Both the position numbers and the translations under genes were made by a program. From Calothrix sp. MO_192.B10 (GTDB taxonomy: Bacteria; Cyanobacteriota; Cyanobacteriia; Cyanobacteriales; Nostocaceae), in NCBI GenBank assembly GCA_030065055.1, contig JASJDS010000001.1, positions 62,001-126,000 on the forward strand: DNA of 64,000 nucleotides, in the 5' to 3' direction. A model generated the notes under the pieces. It saw nothing but the letters and a program-made list of their open reading frames with translations, was not told the origin of the DNA and searched no databases. Each line of letters begins with the position of its first letter. Within the stretch, counting starts at the first letter, position 1. Below, one piece after another: positions 1 through 8,624 of the stretch.

Positions 1-21
1 CTCAGCTAAGAATAACTGCCA

Positions 22-378
22 ATGGTGTTTAATCCTAACTTCTTGAACGACAACTCCGAGGAACACCCTAATCATCTATTACACGAGCACTTTGACGATA
101 ACTCCAATCAGTTACTCAACTATTTACAGCACCAATCCCCTGAAGTTTTAGCCCGTGTAGCTCAGTCCGTCACTCCGGAAATAAAACAAATCATTTCCCA
201 AAACGTGCAAGGGCTAGTGGGTGTGCTACCCACAGAGAGCTTTAATGTGCAGGTGACTACAGATCGGGATAATCTGGCTGGTCTTTTAGCTTCAGCAATG
301 ATGACAGGCTACTTCCTGCGTCAAATGGAGCAACGGATGCAACTGGATAACCTCAGTAAACCCAATGTAGGTCACTAG
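22..378 (+). CDS. DUF760 family protein
   Basis: 118-residue soluble protein of the DUF760 family, found in cyanobacteria and plastids. The family signature runs from about residue 31 to 105: LLNYLQHQSPEVLARVAQS, then VQGLVGVLP, then LLASAMMTGYFLRQMEQR. The first 25 residues are acidic and low in complexity. There is no signal peptide or membrane segment. It is complete, with ATG at 22, and stands alone on the plus strand, facing the protease gene. The biochemical role of the bacterial members is not known to me; plant members are chloroplast proteins. Confidence 0.85.
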   Translation: MVFNPNFLNDNSEEHPNHLLHEHFDDNSNQLLNYLQHQSPEVLARVAQSVTPEIKQIISQNVQGLVGVLPTESFNVQVTTDRDNLAGLLASAMMTGYFLRQMEQRMQLDNLSKPNVGH

Positions 379-698
379 TGCCCCTGCGCGTCAGTCAAAA
401 GTCACGCATTGAGCCATTGCGGTGGTGAGGCAGTACAGTCTTGGGGTCTCCCCAAGTGGAGTAACTGCCGAAAGGCTTTGCCTACTTGTAAACGCAACAG
501 CGGCTGACCGTCAGGGTAGCAACTGCCGTCCAATGGCGTTGACGCAGTCTCTCCGTTCGGCTTTGCCGTGCCCGGAGGGCTTAGGAGATACCCCGGAGGG
601 GTCAAAAGTCAAAAGTCAAAAGAATGATTGTGGTGTAGGGCTTGCCGTCAGGCTAGCCAACTCCTCATAATCAATGACTATTGACATTGACTATTTAC
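379..698. repeat. intergenic repeat-rich spacer
   Basis: No credible gene. The stretch is rich in short inverted and direct motifs (GTCAAAAGTCAAAAGTCAAAAG at 601-622 is a tandem 7-mer; CTTTGCC/GGCAAAG-type palindromes around 470-570) of the dispersed kind seen between genes elsewhere in the window. ORFs here have no recognisable protein. Confidence 0.5.
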
Positions 699-1907
699 TT
701 ATTTGGGATAAGGCTCTGGTTGTACCTTAAAGGTTTGTATTTTGCCGTTGCGTTGGACTTCTATGGACAAAATGTCCCCTACAGAACTCAAGTCTACTTG
801 TTTTTGTACTTGAGCAGCGGTTTTCACCGGTTTGCGATTCATTTTGACAATGATATCGCCGGAGAGTAGTCCTCCTTTTTCAGCCGGAGAATCTTTTATT
901 ACTCTCTTAACTAAAATCCCAGTATCCTGCTGAATGGCGAGGTTAGTTTCTTTATTAATCTCCTTTCTCTTGTCTGGGGTTAAATCTACCATTTCAATCC
1001 CTAAAAAGGGATGATCCACGCGTCCTTTGGTGAATAGCTCATCAGCAATACGGGCTGCGGTTTCAATGGGTATGGCAAAACCCAGCCCTTGAGCATCGGC
1101 ACGAATGGCAGTATTTACGCCAATAACCTGCCCTTGGGAGTTTAATAACGGACCCCCTGAGTTACCAGGGTTAATAGCTGCATCTGTTTGAATAAAGCTG
1201 ACTCGTCTGTTAGGTACGCCAACTTGGGCACTAGTGCGATCAGTGGCACTAATAATCCCAATGGTTACAGTATTATCTAAACCTAGGGGATTGCCAATAG
1301 CGATCGCCCATTCTCCCGGAATTAAATTTTGAGAATTACCCATTTGCACCACAGGTAACTTATCAGCAGATATTTTCACTACTGCCACATCTGTGATTTT
1401 ATCTATCCCCATCACCTTTCCTTCAAAGGTACGTCCATCCTTCATTGTTACCTGCACGGTATCCGTATCTGCCACCACATGGGCATTGGTAAGTATTTGC
1501 CCATCCCGACTTAAAATGAAACCAGAACCAGTACCCCTTTCAATTCTTTCTTGAGGGAATGGCTGCTCGTCTTCTCCGAAAAAACGCCGGAGTAGGGGAT
1601 TTTTGAAGGCATCTGCGATGGGATTGGCAACTTTGCGAGTTGCATTAATTCGTACTACTGCCGGACCAGTTTTTTGAACGGCATTAGCAATAAAGTTTAC
1701 ATTATTTGCATTCGTGTTTTGTCCAACTTTACCAAAACGACGGGCAGGTATATTCTCCGTTGGTGCAGTTGTGGTTACATTTCTTAGCTGTCGGAAGGAA
1801 CTATTTCGTGGCATCAGATAACTACTGCCAAACAAGCCCAAACCACCGCCAATTAATACTAAAGAACAATATACGGCAAGTTGTTTGTAAGATAACTTCA
1901 TAATCAT
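699..1907 (-). CDS. hhoA: HtrA/Deg-family serine protease (HhoA/HhoB type)
   Basis: 402-residue trypsin-like protease with one PDZ domain, expected in the periplasm or at the plasma membrane, for protein quality control. Residues 9-32 form a signal anchor. The catalytic triad is intact: H143 in LTNAHVV, D173 in ITDVAVV and S250 in NPGNSGGP. The PDZ domain occupies about 300-395. Cyanobacteria usually carry three paralogues (HtrA, HhoA, HhoB); one-PDZ members of this length fit HhoA or HhoB, and I cannot decide between them, so the symbol is provisional. Two start codons lie close together (MIM); neither has a clear ribosome-binding site. Monocistronic. Confidence 0.85.
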   Translation of the reverse strand: MIMKLSYKQLAVYCSLVLIGGGLGLFGSSYLMPRNSSFRQLRNVTTTAPTENIPARRFGKVGQNTNANNVNFIANAVQKTGPAVVRINATRKVANPIADAFKNPLLRRFFGEDEQPFPQERIERGTGSGFILSRDGQILTNAHVVADTDTVQVTMKDGRTFEGKVMGIDKITDVAVVKISADKLPVVQMGNSQNLIPGEWAIAIGNPLGLDNTVTIGIISATDRTSAQVGVPNRRVSFIQTDAAINPGNSGGPLLNSQGQVIGVNTAIRADAQGLGFAIPIETAARIADELFTKGRVDHPFLGIEMVDLTPDKRKEINKETNLAIQQDTGILVKRVIKDSPAEKGGLLSGDIIVKMNRKPVKTAAQVQKQVDLSSVGDILSIEVQRNGKIQTFKVQPEPYPK

Positions 1908-2483
1908 GGGGCTGAAAAATAAATGCAGATGCGCTTCTAATCAGTTTAATCAAGCCAATGGTTAGTAGACAGTTATATTGTTAACTAAAAATTATATTGT
2001 GTAATCCTTATACTTAGCCATCAATTGATGTCAGAAGATTCACATAAAAGTAAAGAACCGTTACATAAGGAAATTAAAATTGCGTCTACTTATAACCCAT
2101 ATTTATACCTAAGGATATCCAATTAGGGTCAGGGTAAGGCATCGGTAGTATTACTAAGGTTTGTTTTGCTCTTGACTTCTCCTGTGGTTGAAACACTCAG
2201 GATTCTAAGGGGTTGTCACTATACGGGTTGAAACCGCGCTTCGTCACATTTGCTGACGATATTTCTTTTTCATGTCTCTGAAAAGATCATACCGTTTGGG
2301 GTCAATGAAACGGGTGTTCCCCTGCCCCCTGCCTCTGATTGACGTTCATTCATGATTTTTTCTCCTGTGATAGAGACTCTTGTACTAACTGCTCCCATTT
2401 TTGGCACGGCATCCACAGGATTTTGGTGTATAAAATTATCACTCTGGTGCCGTGTCCCTACCCAAATGTTGGCGATAGTAAGA
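1908..2483. other. intergenic, no gene seen
   Basis: About 580 bases between the protease start and the aldolase terminator. It is AT-rich near the protease and should hold the protease promoter. The short ORFs in 2270-2593 are not recognisable and have no ribosome-binding sites. I see nothing else. Confidence 0.5.
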
Positions 2484-2516
2484 CAAAAAACCGGGAACTC
2501 ATTCGCTTCCCGGTTC
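2484..2516 (-). terminator. Rho-independent terminator of the aldolase gene
   Basis: An inverted repeat CCGGGAA / TTCCCGG (2491-2497 and 2508-2514) encloses a nine-base loop. Read on the minus strand it is followed directly by a run of six T. It lies about 80 bases beyond the aldolase stop codon, the right place and orientation. Confidence 0.8.
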
Positions 2517-2595
2517 TTCATACCAAACAATATGGTCATCCTAATCTAAAGAGGTGCGGCAACGCCGTACCCCTTTTATTTATTTTTTCCTGAAA

Positions 2596-3675
2596 CTAGG
2601 CTTTAACTGTTTTCTTAGTAACAGCATCCAATTCGCCTTTAGCATACTTAACAGCAAATACATCAATAGATACTTGCTTAATCTTACTAGCATTACCAGC
2701 AGTGGCAAATTGTTGGTAACGGTCAGCACAAACCTTCTGCATATATTTGATGGAAGGCTTGAGGAAGTGACGGGGGTCAAACTCCTTGGTGTTACCTGCT
2801 AAAGCTTCCCGTACTGCTGCGGTGATAGCTAGGCGATTGTCTGTATCAATATTTACTTTACGCACACCACTCTTGATGCCCTTTTGAATTTCTTCTACAG
2901 GTACACCATAGGTTTCAGGAATGGTACCACCGTACTGGTTAATCAAAGCAATTAAATCTTCGGGTACGGAGGAGGAACCGTGCATTACCAAGTGGGTGTT
3001 GGGCAAACGACGGTGAATTTCTTCAATGCGGCTGATTGCCAAAATTTCTCCAGTAGGCTTACGGGTGAACTTGTAAGCACCGTGGCTAGTACCAATAGCT
3101 ACCGCCAAAGCATCTACTTGGGTTTGTTCTACAAAGTCAACAGCTTGGTCAGGATCGGTTAAAAGTTGTTCTTTATCCAACTTACCTTCAAAACCGTGAC
3201 CATCTTCAGCTTCACCCATACCAGTTTCCAGAGAACCCAAACAACCTAGTTCTCCTTCAACACTGACACCCAGTGCGTGAGCGACTTTTACCACTTCCCG
3301 GGTAACATTAACGTTGTACTCGTAGCTAGCGGGAGTCTTAGCATCGGCTTCCAGGGAGCCATCCATCATTACGCTGGTAAAGCCATTCTTGATTGCCGAG
3401 TAGCAGGTAGCAGGCTCATTACCATGGTCCTGGTGCATGGCAATGGGAAGATGGGGATAGGTTTCTACTGCTGCTAAAATCAAGTGGCGTAGGAAGTTTT
3501 CCCCAGCATACTTACGAGCACCACGGGAGGCTTGTAGAATAACGGGGCTATCTGTCTCATGGGCAGCCTGCATAATTGCTTGGATCTGCTCCATATTGTT
3601 CACGTTGAAGGCTGGGATGCCGTAACCGTTCTCAGCCGCGTGATCCAATAGCAGTCGCATTGGTACGAGTGCCAT
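2596..3675 (-). CDS. fba: class II fructose-1,6-bisphosphate aldolase
   Basis: 359-residue zinc-dependent aldolase for the reversible cleavage of fructose-1,6-bisphosphate; in cyanobacteria it also makes sedoheptulose-1,7-bisphosphate in the Calvin cycle. The motif MHQDHGN carries the catalytic D83 and metal ligand H84. The second metal-binding block is near residue 140 ([10 protein letters not shown]), and GTSHGAYKF lies near 210. Length and the C-terminal extension fit the class IIB/CbbA form. A strong AGGAGGA site sits 8 bases before the ATG. Monocistronic, ending at the terminator at 2484-2516. Confidence 0.95.
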   Translation of the reverse strand: MALVPMRLLLDHAAENGYGIPAFNVNNMEQIQAIMQAAHETDSPVILQASRGARKYAGENFLRHLILAAVETYPHLPIAMHQDHGNEPATCYSAIKNGFTSVMMDGSLEADAKTPASYEYNVNVTREVVKVAHALGVSVEGELGCLGSLETGMGEAEDGHGFEGKLDKEQLLTDPDQAVDFVEQTQVDALAVAIGTSHGAYKFTRKPTGEILAISRIEEIHRRLPNTHLVMHGSSSVPEDLIALINQYGGTIPETYGVPVEEIQKGIKSGVRKVNIDTDNRLAITAAVREALAGNTKEFDPRHFLKPSIKYMQKVCADRYQQFATAGNASKIKQVSIDVFAVKYAKGELDAVTKKTVKA

Positions 3676-3998
3676 AGATAGTCCTCCTAAATTTTATGAT
3701 ACGTGTCAGCTAGTCGTTTTCAGACAAGCGTAATTATTACGCTAATCTTAAGATAATTTTCAACTTATAAGAAATTATAACTACTCATGTGTGTTTATGT
3801 TTAATAAGTTTAAGGTAAATCTCAAAAAATCAACGGTCAATCTGTAAACGATCGCAATTATTTATTTCGTAGCTTTCTACACCAAGTGGCGATCGCTTGC
3901 GCTGACGGGAGAGGTTCGCGCTTTGCGGGGCTTCCCTTTGGGAGCATCGCTCAGGTCAACACATTACCGTTACCTGCTTTCAAAATTAGTCTATCACT
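3676..3998. other. aldolase upstream region with dispersed repeat
   Basis: AT-rich stretch (3700-3850) expected to carry the aldolase promoter, followed by a HIP1-rich dispersed repeat (about 3887-3955) with GCGATCGCTTGCGCTGACG and GGGAGCATCGCT; related sequence recurs near 34615-34675. No gene seen. Confidence 0.45.
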
Positions 3999-4050
3999 TG
4001 ACATCCTCCCACCGCTACACCCGAAGGGTGTAGCGGGGGATTCCCAAGAC
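3999..4050 (-). mobile_element. right end of the IS605-type element (terminal hairpin)
   Basis: A perfect 11-bp hairpin, CCGCTACACCC / GGGTGTAGCGG with loop GAA (4012-4036), lies just past the stop codon of tnpB. Subterminal hairpins of this kind mark the ends of IS200/IS605 elements. The guide (omega) RNA of TnpB systems typically covers this segment and ends at the element boundary, so the guide would be read from sequence just below about 4000. The exact boundary is not determined. Confidence 0.6.
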
Positions 4051-5265
4051 TCACGACTTGGGTTTCTGTTTCCTTCCCGTTCGGCTGACGCTCACGGCGG
4101 AAGCCTTAGGGGTTTTACGCAACTGCCCTTTAGATTTACGCCTATCAGGTCTTACATTCGCTCCACAGACTGTAACGGTGTGTCCCACCGCCAAAATGTT
4201 CTTTGCCGCGTTGATATCCCGGTCATGGTGAGTCTTGCAGTTAGGACACTCCCACTCCCGGATTTTCAACGGCAATTTTTCAACAATGTGACCGCATTCC
4301 CCACAGCGTTTAGAACTGGGAAACCATCGGTCAATTTTAACCAAGTCTCGACCGTACCACTTGGCTTTGTACTCCAGTTGTCTGACAAGCTCACCCCAGC
4401 CAGCATCACTGATGGCGCGAGCAAGTTTGTGGTTTTTGACCATGTTTTTGATAGCCAAATCCTCGACTGCTATGGTTTGGTTCTCACGCACCAGTCGAGT
4501 GGTCAGCTTGTGCAAATGGTCTTTTCTAGAGTCAGAAATCTTTACTTGAACTCTGCCAACTTTAAGCCTTGCTTTGTCTCTATTACGAGAGCCTTTTTGC
4601 TTGCGGCTCAAAGCCTTTTGAGCTTGTCGCAATTTGCGATAGTGCTTGTTAAAAGCTTTGGGATTAGCAATCTTTTCCCCCGTACTCAGGGTTACCAGGC
4701 TACTCACCCCAACATCCAACCCCACTATATTGGCAACTGGTTGCAGCTTTTCATCTTTTGGATCGTCAATCCGCAAACTAACAAACCATCTCCCAGAAGG
4801 GTCAAGTTTTACCGTAATGGTTGTAGGCTTACAGTTTTTGGGAAGTTGCCTAGACCATCTAATTGGCAATGGTTGAGAACACTTCGCCAAATAGACTTGT
4901 CCATCCTTCCACCTAAAAGCAGACTTGGTAAACTCTGCACTACCACCACTACGCTTCTTTTTGAAGTTGGGGTATTTTGCTCTACCAGCAAAGAAGTTGG
5001 CAAAAGCAGATTGCAGATGCCTCAAGCCTTGCTGCAATGGCACACAACTGACCTCATTCAAAAACTGGAGGTGTGATTGCTTTTTCCACTGGGTCAACAT
5101 GGCAGAGGTTTGAACGTAATCAACCCGTTCTTGCCTCTGGTACCAAGCTTCGGTTCTACTAGCCAATGCTTGGTTAAACACCAACCGCACACAACCAATT
5201 GTCCGGCGCAAGAGAGATTCTTGCTCGGCAGTTGGGTAAAATCTGTAGCGGTAGGCTTTTTCCAT
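4051..5265 (-). CDS. tnpB: TnpB (OrfB) RNA-guided nuclease, IS200/IS605 (IS1341-type)
   Basis: 404-residue TnpB. An N-terminal OrfB_IS605 domain with a helix-turn-helix is followed by a split RuvC nuclease: D184 in GLDVG, E269 in VEDLAIK and D350 in DRDINAAKNI. A zinc finger, C321-x2-C324 and C340-x2-C343, sits between. All catalytic and zinc residues are present, so it is probably active. No tnpA transposase lies beside it, so the element is of the IS1341 type, which depends on TnpA in trans. The long ORF on the opposite strand is its shadow. It inserted between the aldolase gene and tRNA-Lys. Confidence 0.92.
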   Translation of the reverse strand: MEKAYRYRFYPTAEQESLLRRTIGCVRLVFNQALASRTEAWYQRQERVDYVQTSAMLTQWKKQSHLQFLNEVSCVPLQQGLRHLQSAFANFFAGRAKYPNFKKKRSGGSAEFTKSAFRWKDGQVYLAKCSQPLPIRWSRQLPKNCKPTTITVKLDPSGRWFVSLRIDDPKDEKLQPVANIVGLDVGVSSLVTLSTGEKIANPKAFNKHYRKLRQAQKALSRKQKGSRNRDKARLKVGRVQVKISDSRKDHLHKLTTRLVRENQTIAVEDLAIKNMVKNHKLARAISDAGWGELVRQLEYKAKWYGRDLVKIDRWFPSSKRCGECGHIVEKLPLKIREWECPNCKTHHDRDINAAKNILAVGHTVTVCGANVRPDRRKSKGQLRKTPKASAVSVSRTGRKQKPKS

Positions 5266-5563
5266 ACTTCACATTTTACTATAAAAACTGTGAAACAACT
5301 AGTTCTCCCTATATTCCTTCATACTAATTACTCACTCGTCGTCCACCCCCTCGTCTGTTGTTGAGGACACTCGCGTGGGCGGGTTCCCCGACTTGAGCGA
5401 AGTGTCCGTTGCTACGCAACAATTCGACTCAGGGGTGAAGCTCCTTGCTCGTCCCCATTCCTGCGCCAGCACTGCGGGAGGGTTTCCCTCCGCAGGCGAC
5501 TGGCATCATCACCGCCAAACTAACGTTATGGCGGGAGTCTCCTGGGGGTACTAGATGAAAATA

Positions 5564-5635
5564 TGGGTCGCCTGGGATTCGAACCCAGAACTAATCGGTT
5601 AAAAGCCGAGTACTCTACCGTTGAGTTAGCGACCC
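5564..5635 (-). tRNA. tRNA-Lys (TTT)
   Basis: 72-nt cloverleaf on the minus strand. The acceptor stem GGGTCGC pairs with GCGACCC, the discriminator is A, and no CCA is encoded. Anticodon loop CTTTTAA gives anticodon TTT; the T-arm is CTGGG-TTCGAAT-CCCAG. This is the ordinary genomic Lys tRNA and a useful contrast to the Lys-like insert of unit 7, whose acceptor stem is entirely different. Confidence 0.95.
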
Positions 5636-5693
5636 TTCTATTTTTGACAACTTCCGAATTATAACACCAATACCTGGAGTTTTGTAAAGGGGA

Positions 5694-6539
5694 TTAGAAA
5701 AATTTTGTTTTCAGGCGTATGCTAGCCCCTTGGGTAGTTCCTGGGTTCAAAGTGGTGAGATGCTCTCCGGTGTTGAGGGCATTGCGGGGTGCTGTCCATG
5801 GCTCTACACAATAAAAGTCTTTGCCTTTGAGGGTCCAAAACACCTGGGTGGAAAAGATATCATCCCATTCCAGTGTTAATTGGAGTTTGCGAGCTTTATC
5901 TGTGACGGAGGTTGATTTTCCATTGAGATAGCCAAAAGCGAAGTCAATTTCCTCCCGTTGGAAATCAAAATTGCCAGAGAAAGAGTTAATTTCTTTGCTT
6001 TTTTGGTCTTGATACTGATTTGAGGGAATGGCAAACTCTAGCTGGCTTTTATCAGGGACGCTGAAGTAAGGATGAAACCCGGCAGAAAATGGCATGGGTG
6101 TGGAGGAAAGATTAGTATATTCCTGGCGAATATCCAAGGTATTACCTTGGATATGGTAGGTAAAATTCAATTGAAACTCAAAGGGATATACCGCCCTGGT
6201 TTGTTCATTACTTTTGAGGCTCAAAGTTACCCAGGCTTGTTGTGGGCTAACTTGTTGCTCTGTGACATCCCAAGGTAAATCACGGGCAAAGCCGTGTTGT
6301 TTGAGGGTATATTGCTGTTCGTTGTGGGTGTAGGTGTTATTGGGTAAGTTGCCACAAATGGGAAACAAAATTGGGATACCGCCCCTCACACTCAATTCGG
6401 GGTTAGCAAAACGTTCCTTATCTAGATAGAGGATTTCTTGCCCTTGGACTTGCCAGCTAGTTATAATACCCCCTCTGGCTGGTACTACTTCTAGCTGAGA
6501 TTGTTCTGTTTGCAAATTCAGCTTGTTCATGGCGATCAT
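5694..6539 (-). CDS. aldose 1-epimerase family protein (hexose mutarotase-like)
   Basis: 281-residue galactose-mutarotase-like beta-sandwich protein, likely cytoplasmic, which interconverts sugar anomers; close relatives act on hexose-6-phosphates. The expected active-site residues are present: a His in LKQHGFARD, a His in GFHPYF and a Glu in CVEPWTAP. Two starts are possible, MIA at 6539 or MNKLN at 6530. It is downstream of pdhA on the same strand, separated by a strong hairpin at 6601-6631, so cotranscription is doubtful. Substrate cannot be told from the sequence. Confidence 0.85.
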   Translation of the reverse strand: MIAMNKLNLQTEQSQLEVVPARGGIITSWQVQGQEILYLDKERFANPELSVRGGIPILFPICGNLPNNTYTHNEQQYTLKQHGFARDLPWDVTEQQVSPQQAWVTLSLKSNEQTRAVYPFEFQLNFTYHIQGNTLDIRQEYTNLSSTPMPFSAGFHPYFSVPDKSQLEFAIPSNQYQDQKSKEINSFSGNFDFQREEIDFAFGYLNGKSTSVTDKARKLQLTLEWDDIFSTQVFWTLKGKDFYCVEPWTAPRNALNTGEHLTTLNPGTTQGASIRLKTKFF

Positions 6540-6600
6540 ACATTTGGTTTGTATATCTAGTGCTTTGTCCCATTAATTTTGACGAGTCGCGGGTGCGAGC

Positions 6601-6631
6601 GATCCCCGACTTCTTAAAGAAGTCGGGGATC
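6601..6631. repeat. intergenic perfect hairpin
   Basis: A 14-bp perfect palindrome, GATCCCCGACTTCT / AGAAGTCGGGGATC, with a three-base loop, between pdhA and the mutarotase gene. There is no T run, so it may be a dispersed palindromic repeat rather than a terminator, though it could attenuate readthrough. Confidence 0.6.
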
Positions 6632-6663
6632 TGTTCCCTAGCCATCAAAACTACTAACAATAT

Positions 6664-7701
6664 TTATTCGTCTTCGGCAAAGATAAAGCGATACAAGTCT
6701 GATGGAGCTGGTTCGGGACTACTTTCAGCGAATTTGACTGCTTCATCAATTAATTCTTGGATCTGGCGATCGATATTTTTTAACTCTGACTGGGTAACTA
6801 GATTTTGCTGGGTAATATAATCAGCAAACTTTTTAATGGGATCGCGAGACAGCCACTCTTCTTTTTCGGCTTTACTACGCAGTTCGTCAGGATCTGCCAG
6901 AGAATGTCCCCGGAAACGATAGGTTAATGCTTCGATTAAAGTTGGACCTTCCCCTGCACGGGCGCGAGCTACGGCTTCTTGGGCGGCGGAACGGACTGCC
7001 ATCACATCCATCCCATCTACCTCCACACCCACCATATTAAACACGCTGGCTTTCTTGTAAATTTCGGGATCGGAAGTTGCCCGTTCGTGAGCCATACCAA
7101 TCGCCCACTTATTATTTTCTACCACAAAAATAATTGGTAATTTCCATAAAGCAGCCATATTTAATGTTTCAAAGAATTGCCCGTTGTTACAAGCTCCATC
7201 TCCGAAAAAGGCAGCCGTAACTTGATCTGCGGTTTCATCTCCCATTACTTCCCGGCGATACTTAGATTGAAAAGCAGCTCCAGCAGCAACGGGAATGCCC
7301 TCAGCGACAAAAGCATACCCACCCAACAGACGATGTTCGGCAGAGAACATATGCATGGAACCCCCACGTCCTTTGCTACAACCTGTCTCCTTACCAAACA
7401 GTTCTGCCATTACTTCCTTGGGTGGTACACCTGCACTCAAAGCATGGACGTGATCGCGGTAGGTACTACAGACAAAGTCTTCTCCCGGTCGCATTGCCCC
7501 CCGAATGATACCACTGGAAACGGCTTCCTGTCCGTTGTATAAATGGACAAACCCAAACATTTTGCCCCGGTAGTACATCTCAGCACACTTATCTTCAAAC
7601 GTGCGTCCTAGCACCATATCTTTATATAACTCTAGTGCTTCGGATTTGCTGATTTTCGCGCTAGCAGTATTAAATTTGGGAAGCGTGCGTTGTTGAACCA
7701 T
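6664..7701 (-). CDS. pdhA: pyruvate dehydrogenase E1 component, alpha subunit
   Basis: 345 residues. It is the alpha chain of the thiamine-diphosphate-dependent E1 heterotetramer that decarboxylates pyruvate and passes the acetyl group to lipoyl-E2. The thiamine diphosphate motif runs from [12 protein letters not shown] to NNKWAIGM. The phosphorylation-loop equivalent is [15 protein letters not shown]. The length is that of the plastid/cyanobacterial type. E1-beta and E2 genes are not adjacent, as is usual in cyanobacteria. Confidence 0.95.
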   Translation of the reverse strand: MVQQRTLPKFNTASAKISKSEALELYKDMVLGRTFEDKCAEMYYRGKMFGFVHLYNGQEAVSSGIIRGAMRPGEDFVCSTYRDHVHALSAGVPPKEVMAELFGKETGCSKGRGGSMHMFSAEHRLLGGYAFVAEGIPVAAGAAFQSKYRREVMGDETADQVTAAFFGDGACNNGQFFETLNMAALWKLPIIFVVENNKWAIGMAHERATSDPEIYKKASVFNMVGVEVDGMDVMAVRSAAQEAVARARAGEGPTLIEALTYRFRGHSLADPDELRSKAEKEEWLSRDPIKKFADYITQQNLVTQSELKNIDRQIQELIDEAVKFAESSPEPAPSDLYRFIFAEDE

Positions 7702-8190
7702 TATTTTTACTTATATCCCTGCTGTAAAACTGAGAAGTACGATGTGAATGTTAGATGGCAATCTCAAGCAGTTTGATAAATCTGCCAAAGATACTCGGGA
7801 AAAAAGTTAACAATCAAATCCCGGTGGACTTACTGCCAACAGTTTTTGCCTGGTTCCCGGTTCATATGCTTCTTTGCTCGATTCGTTATTATAACTGTGT
7901 TTTTGGTTTGTAGGTATAAGGGAGCAAAGGAGGGAAGGAGGGAAGGAGGGAAGGAGGGAAGGAGGGAAGGAGGGAAGGAGTGAAGGAGTGAAGGAGGGAA
8001 GGAGTGAGGGAGTGAAGGAATTGTGATAACTAACAACTGTCAACCGTCAACCAACAACTGTCAACCGTCAACCGTCAACTGTCAACCGTCAACTATCAAC
8101 TATCACCTCATCATCCCATCACCTCATCATCCCATCAGCATATTGTTTAACAAATAAGCCAATCCCCGTAGAATCCCGTACATCTTTACC
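7702..8190. repeat. intergenic short tandem repeats
   Basis: Contains a polypurine array of GGGAAGGA-type units (about 7921-8017), then repeated CAACTGT/CAACCGT heptamers (about 8034-8105), then a CATCCCATCAC/CATCATC duplication. These are short tandemly repeated sequences typical of heterocystous cyanobacteria. ORFs reading through them give only low-complexity Pro/Ser/Leu peptides and are not genes. Confidence 0.8.
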
Positions 8191-8196
8191 AAACAA

Positions 8197-8225
8197 TTGT
8201 AATTACTTTTTAATCGTGGTATAAT
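8197..8225 (+). promoter_or_regulatory. sigma70-type promoter
   Basis: TTGTAA (8197-8202), a 17-base spacer, then a perfect TATAAT (8220-8225). The next start codon is 400 bases away, so the promoter probably serves an RNA and perhaps ftn2 by readthrough. Confidence 0.65.
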
Positions 8226-8230
8226 CCTGT

Positions 8231-8400
8231 TCGCTTCCCAGAAGAAGCAACTTCGGATTGTATTGTGGTACCTTTCTTAGTTCAAAACAATGGGTAAATT
8301 CCCTCTGAACGAGGTAGGCACAAACTTTCAGCCCATAACCCAACCGTGAACATCACCTAGTGTAATCAAATTTTATCCCTTGACGGTCGAGGGATAAGCT
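8231..8400 (+). ncRNA. candidate structured RNA upstream of ftn2
   Basis: No ORF, but extensive potential structure behind a strong promoter. A long interrupted hairpin uses TTGTG/CACAA, TACCT/AGGTA and GTTCA/TGAAC in nested order (about 8263-8335). A second hairpin, TTATCCCT / AGGGATAA, lies near 8376-8398. It could be an independent RNA (6S-like in layout) or a long leader of ftn2. I could not assign a family. Confidence 0.4.
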
Positions 8401-8624
8401 ATCAGAGAATAACTTAAAGTGCAGTCTATATAGTTTAAGAATAATAACGACCTAAATTTTGTACTATATAAACAAAGACCATTAATAATGTTGAAAATAA
8501 AACCAGCATAGTGGTTGCCAAACACGCTTGTCAGGTGAATTCACCAATTATGATGATGGCACGGTTTGACAGACCTGGAACGCTATAAGTAAATTTTATC
8601 GATCGCGCTGCAGGGGAAGTAGCT

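Noticed and set aside
2270-2593. Overlapping short ORFs on both strands between the protease and aldolase genes
   Set aside because: They cross the aldolase terminator, lack ribosome-binding sites and have no recognisable protein.
3886-5076. 396-residue ORF on the plus strand opposite tnpB
   Set aside because: It is antisense to an intact TnpB with all catalytic residues; its own translation has no recognisable features and no ribosome-binding site.
7807-8043. Pro/Ser/Leu-rich ORFs over the GGGAAGGA tandem repeat
   Set aside because: Translation of a simple-sequence repeat in two frames; no start site and no non-repeat domain.
8231-8400. Calling this 6S RNA, SRP RNA, tmRNA or RNase P RNA
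   Set aside because: The general layout could suit 6S, but none of the invariant motifs of SRP RNA, tmRNA or RNase P RNA is present and I cannot verify 6S.
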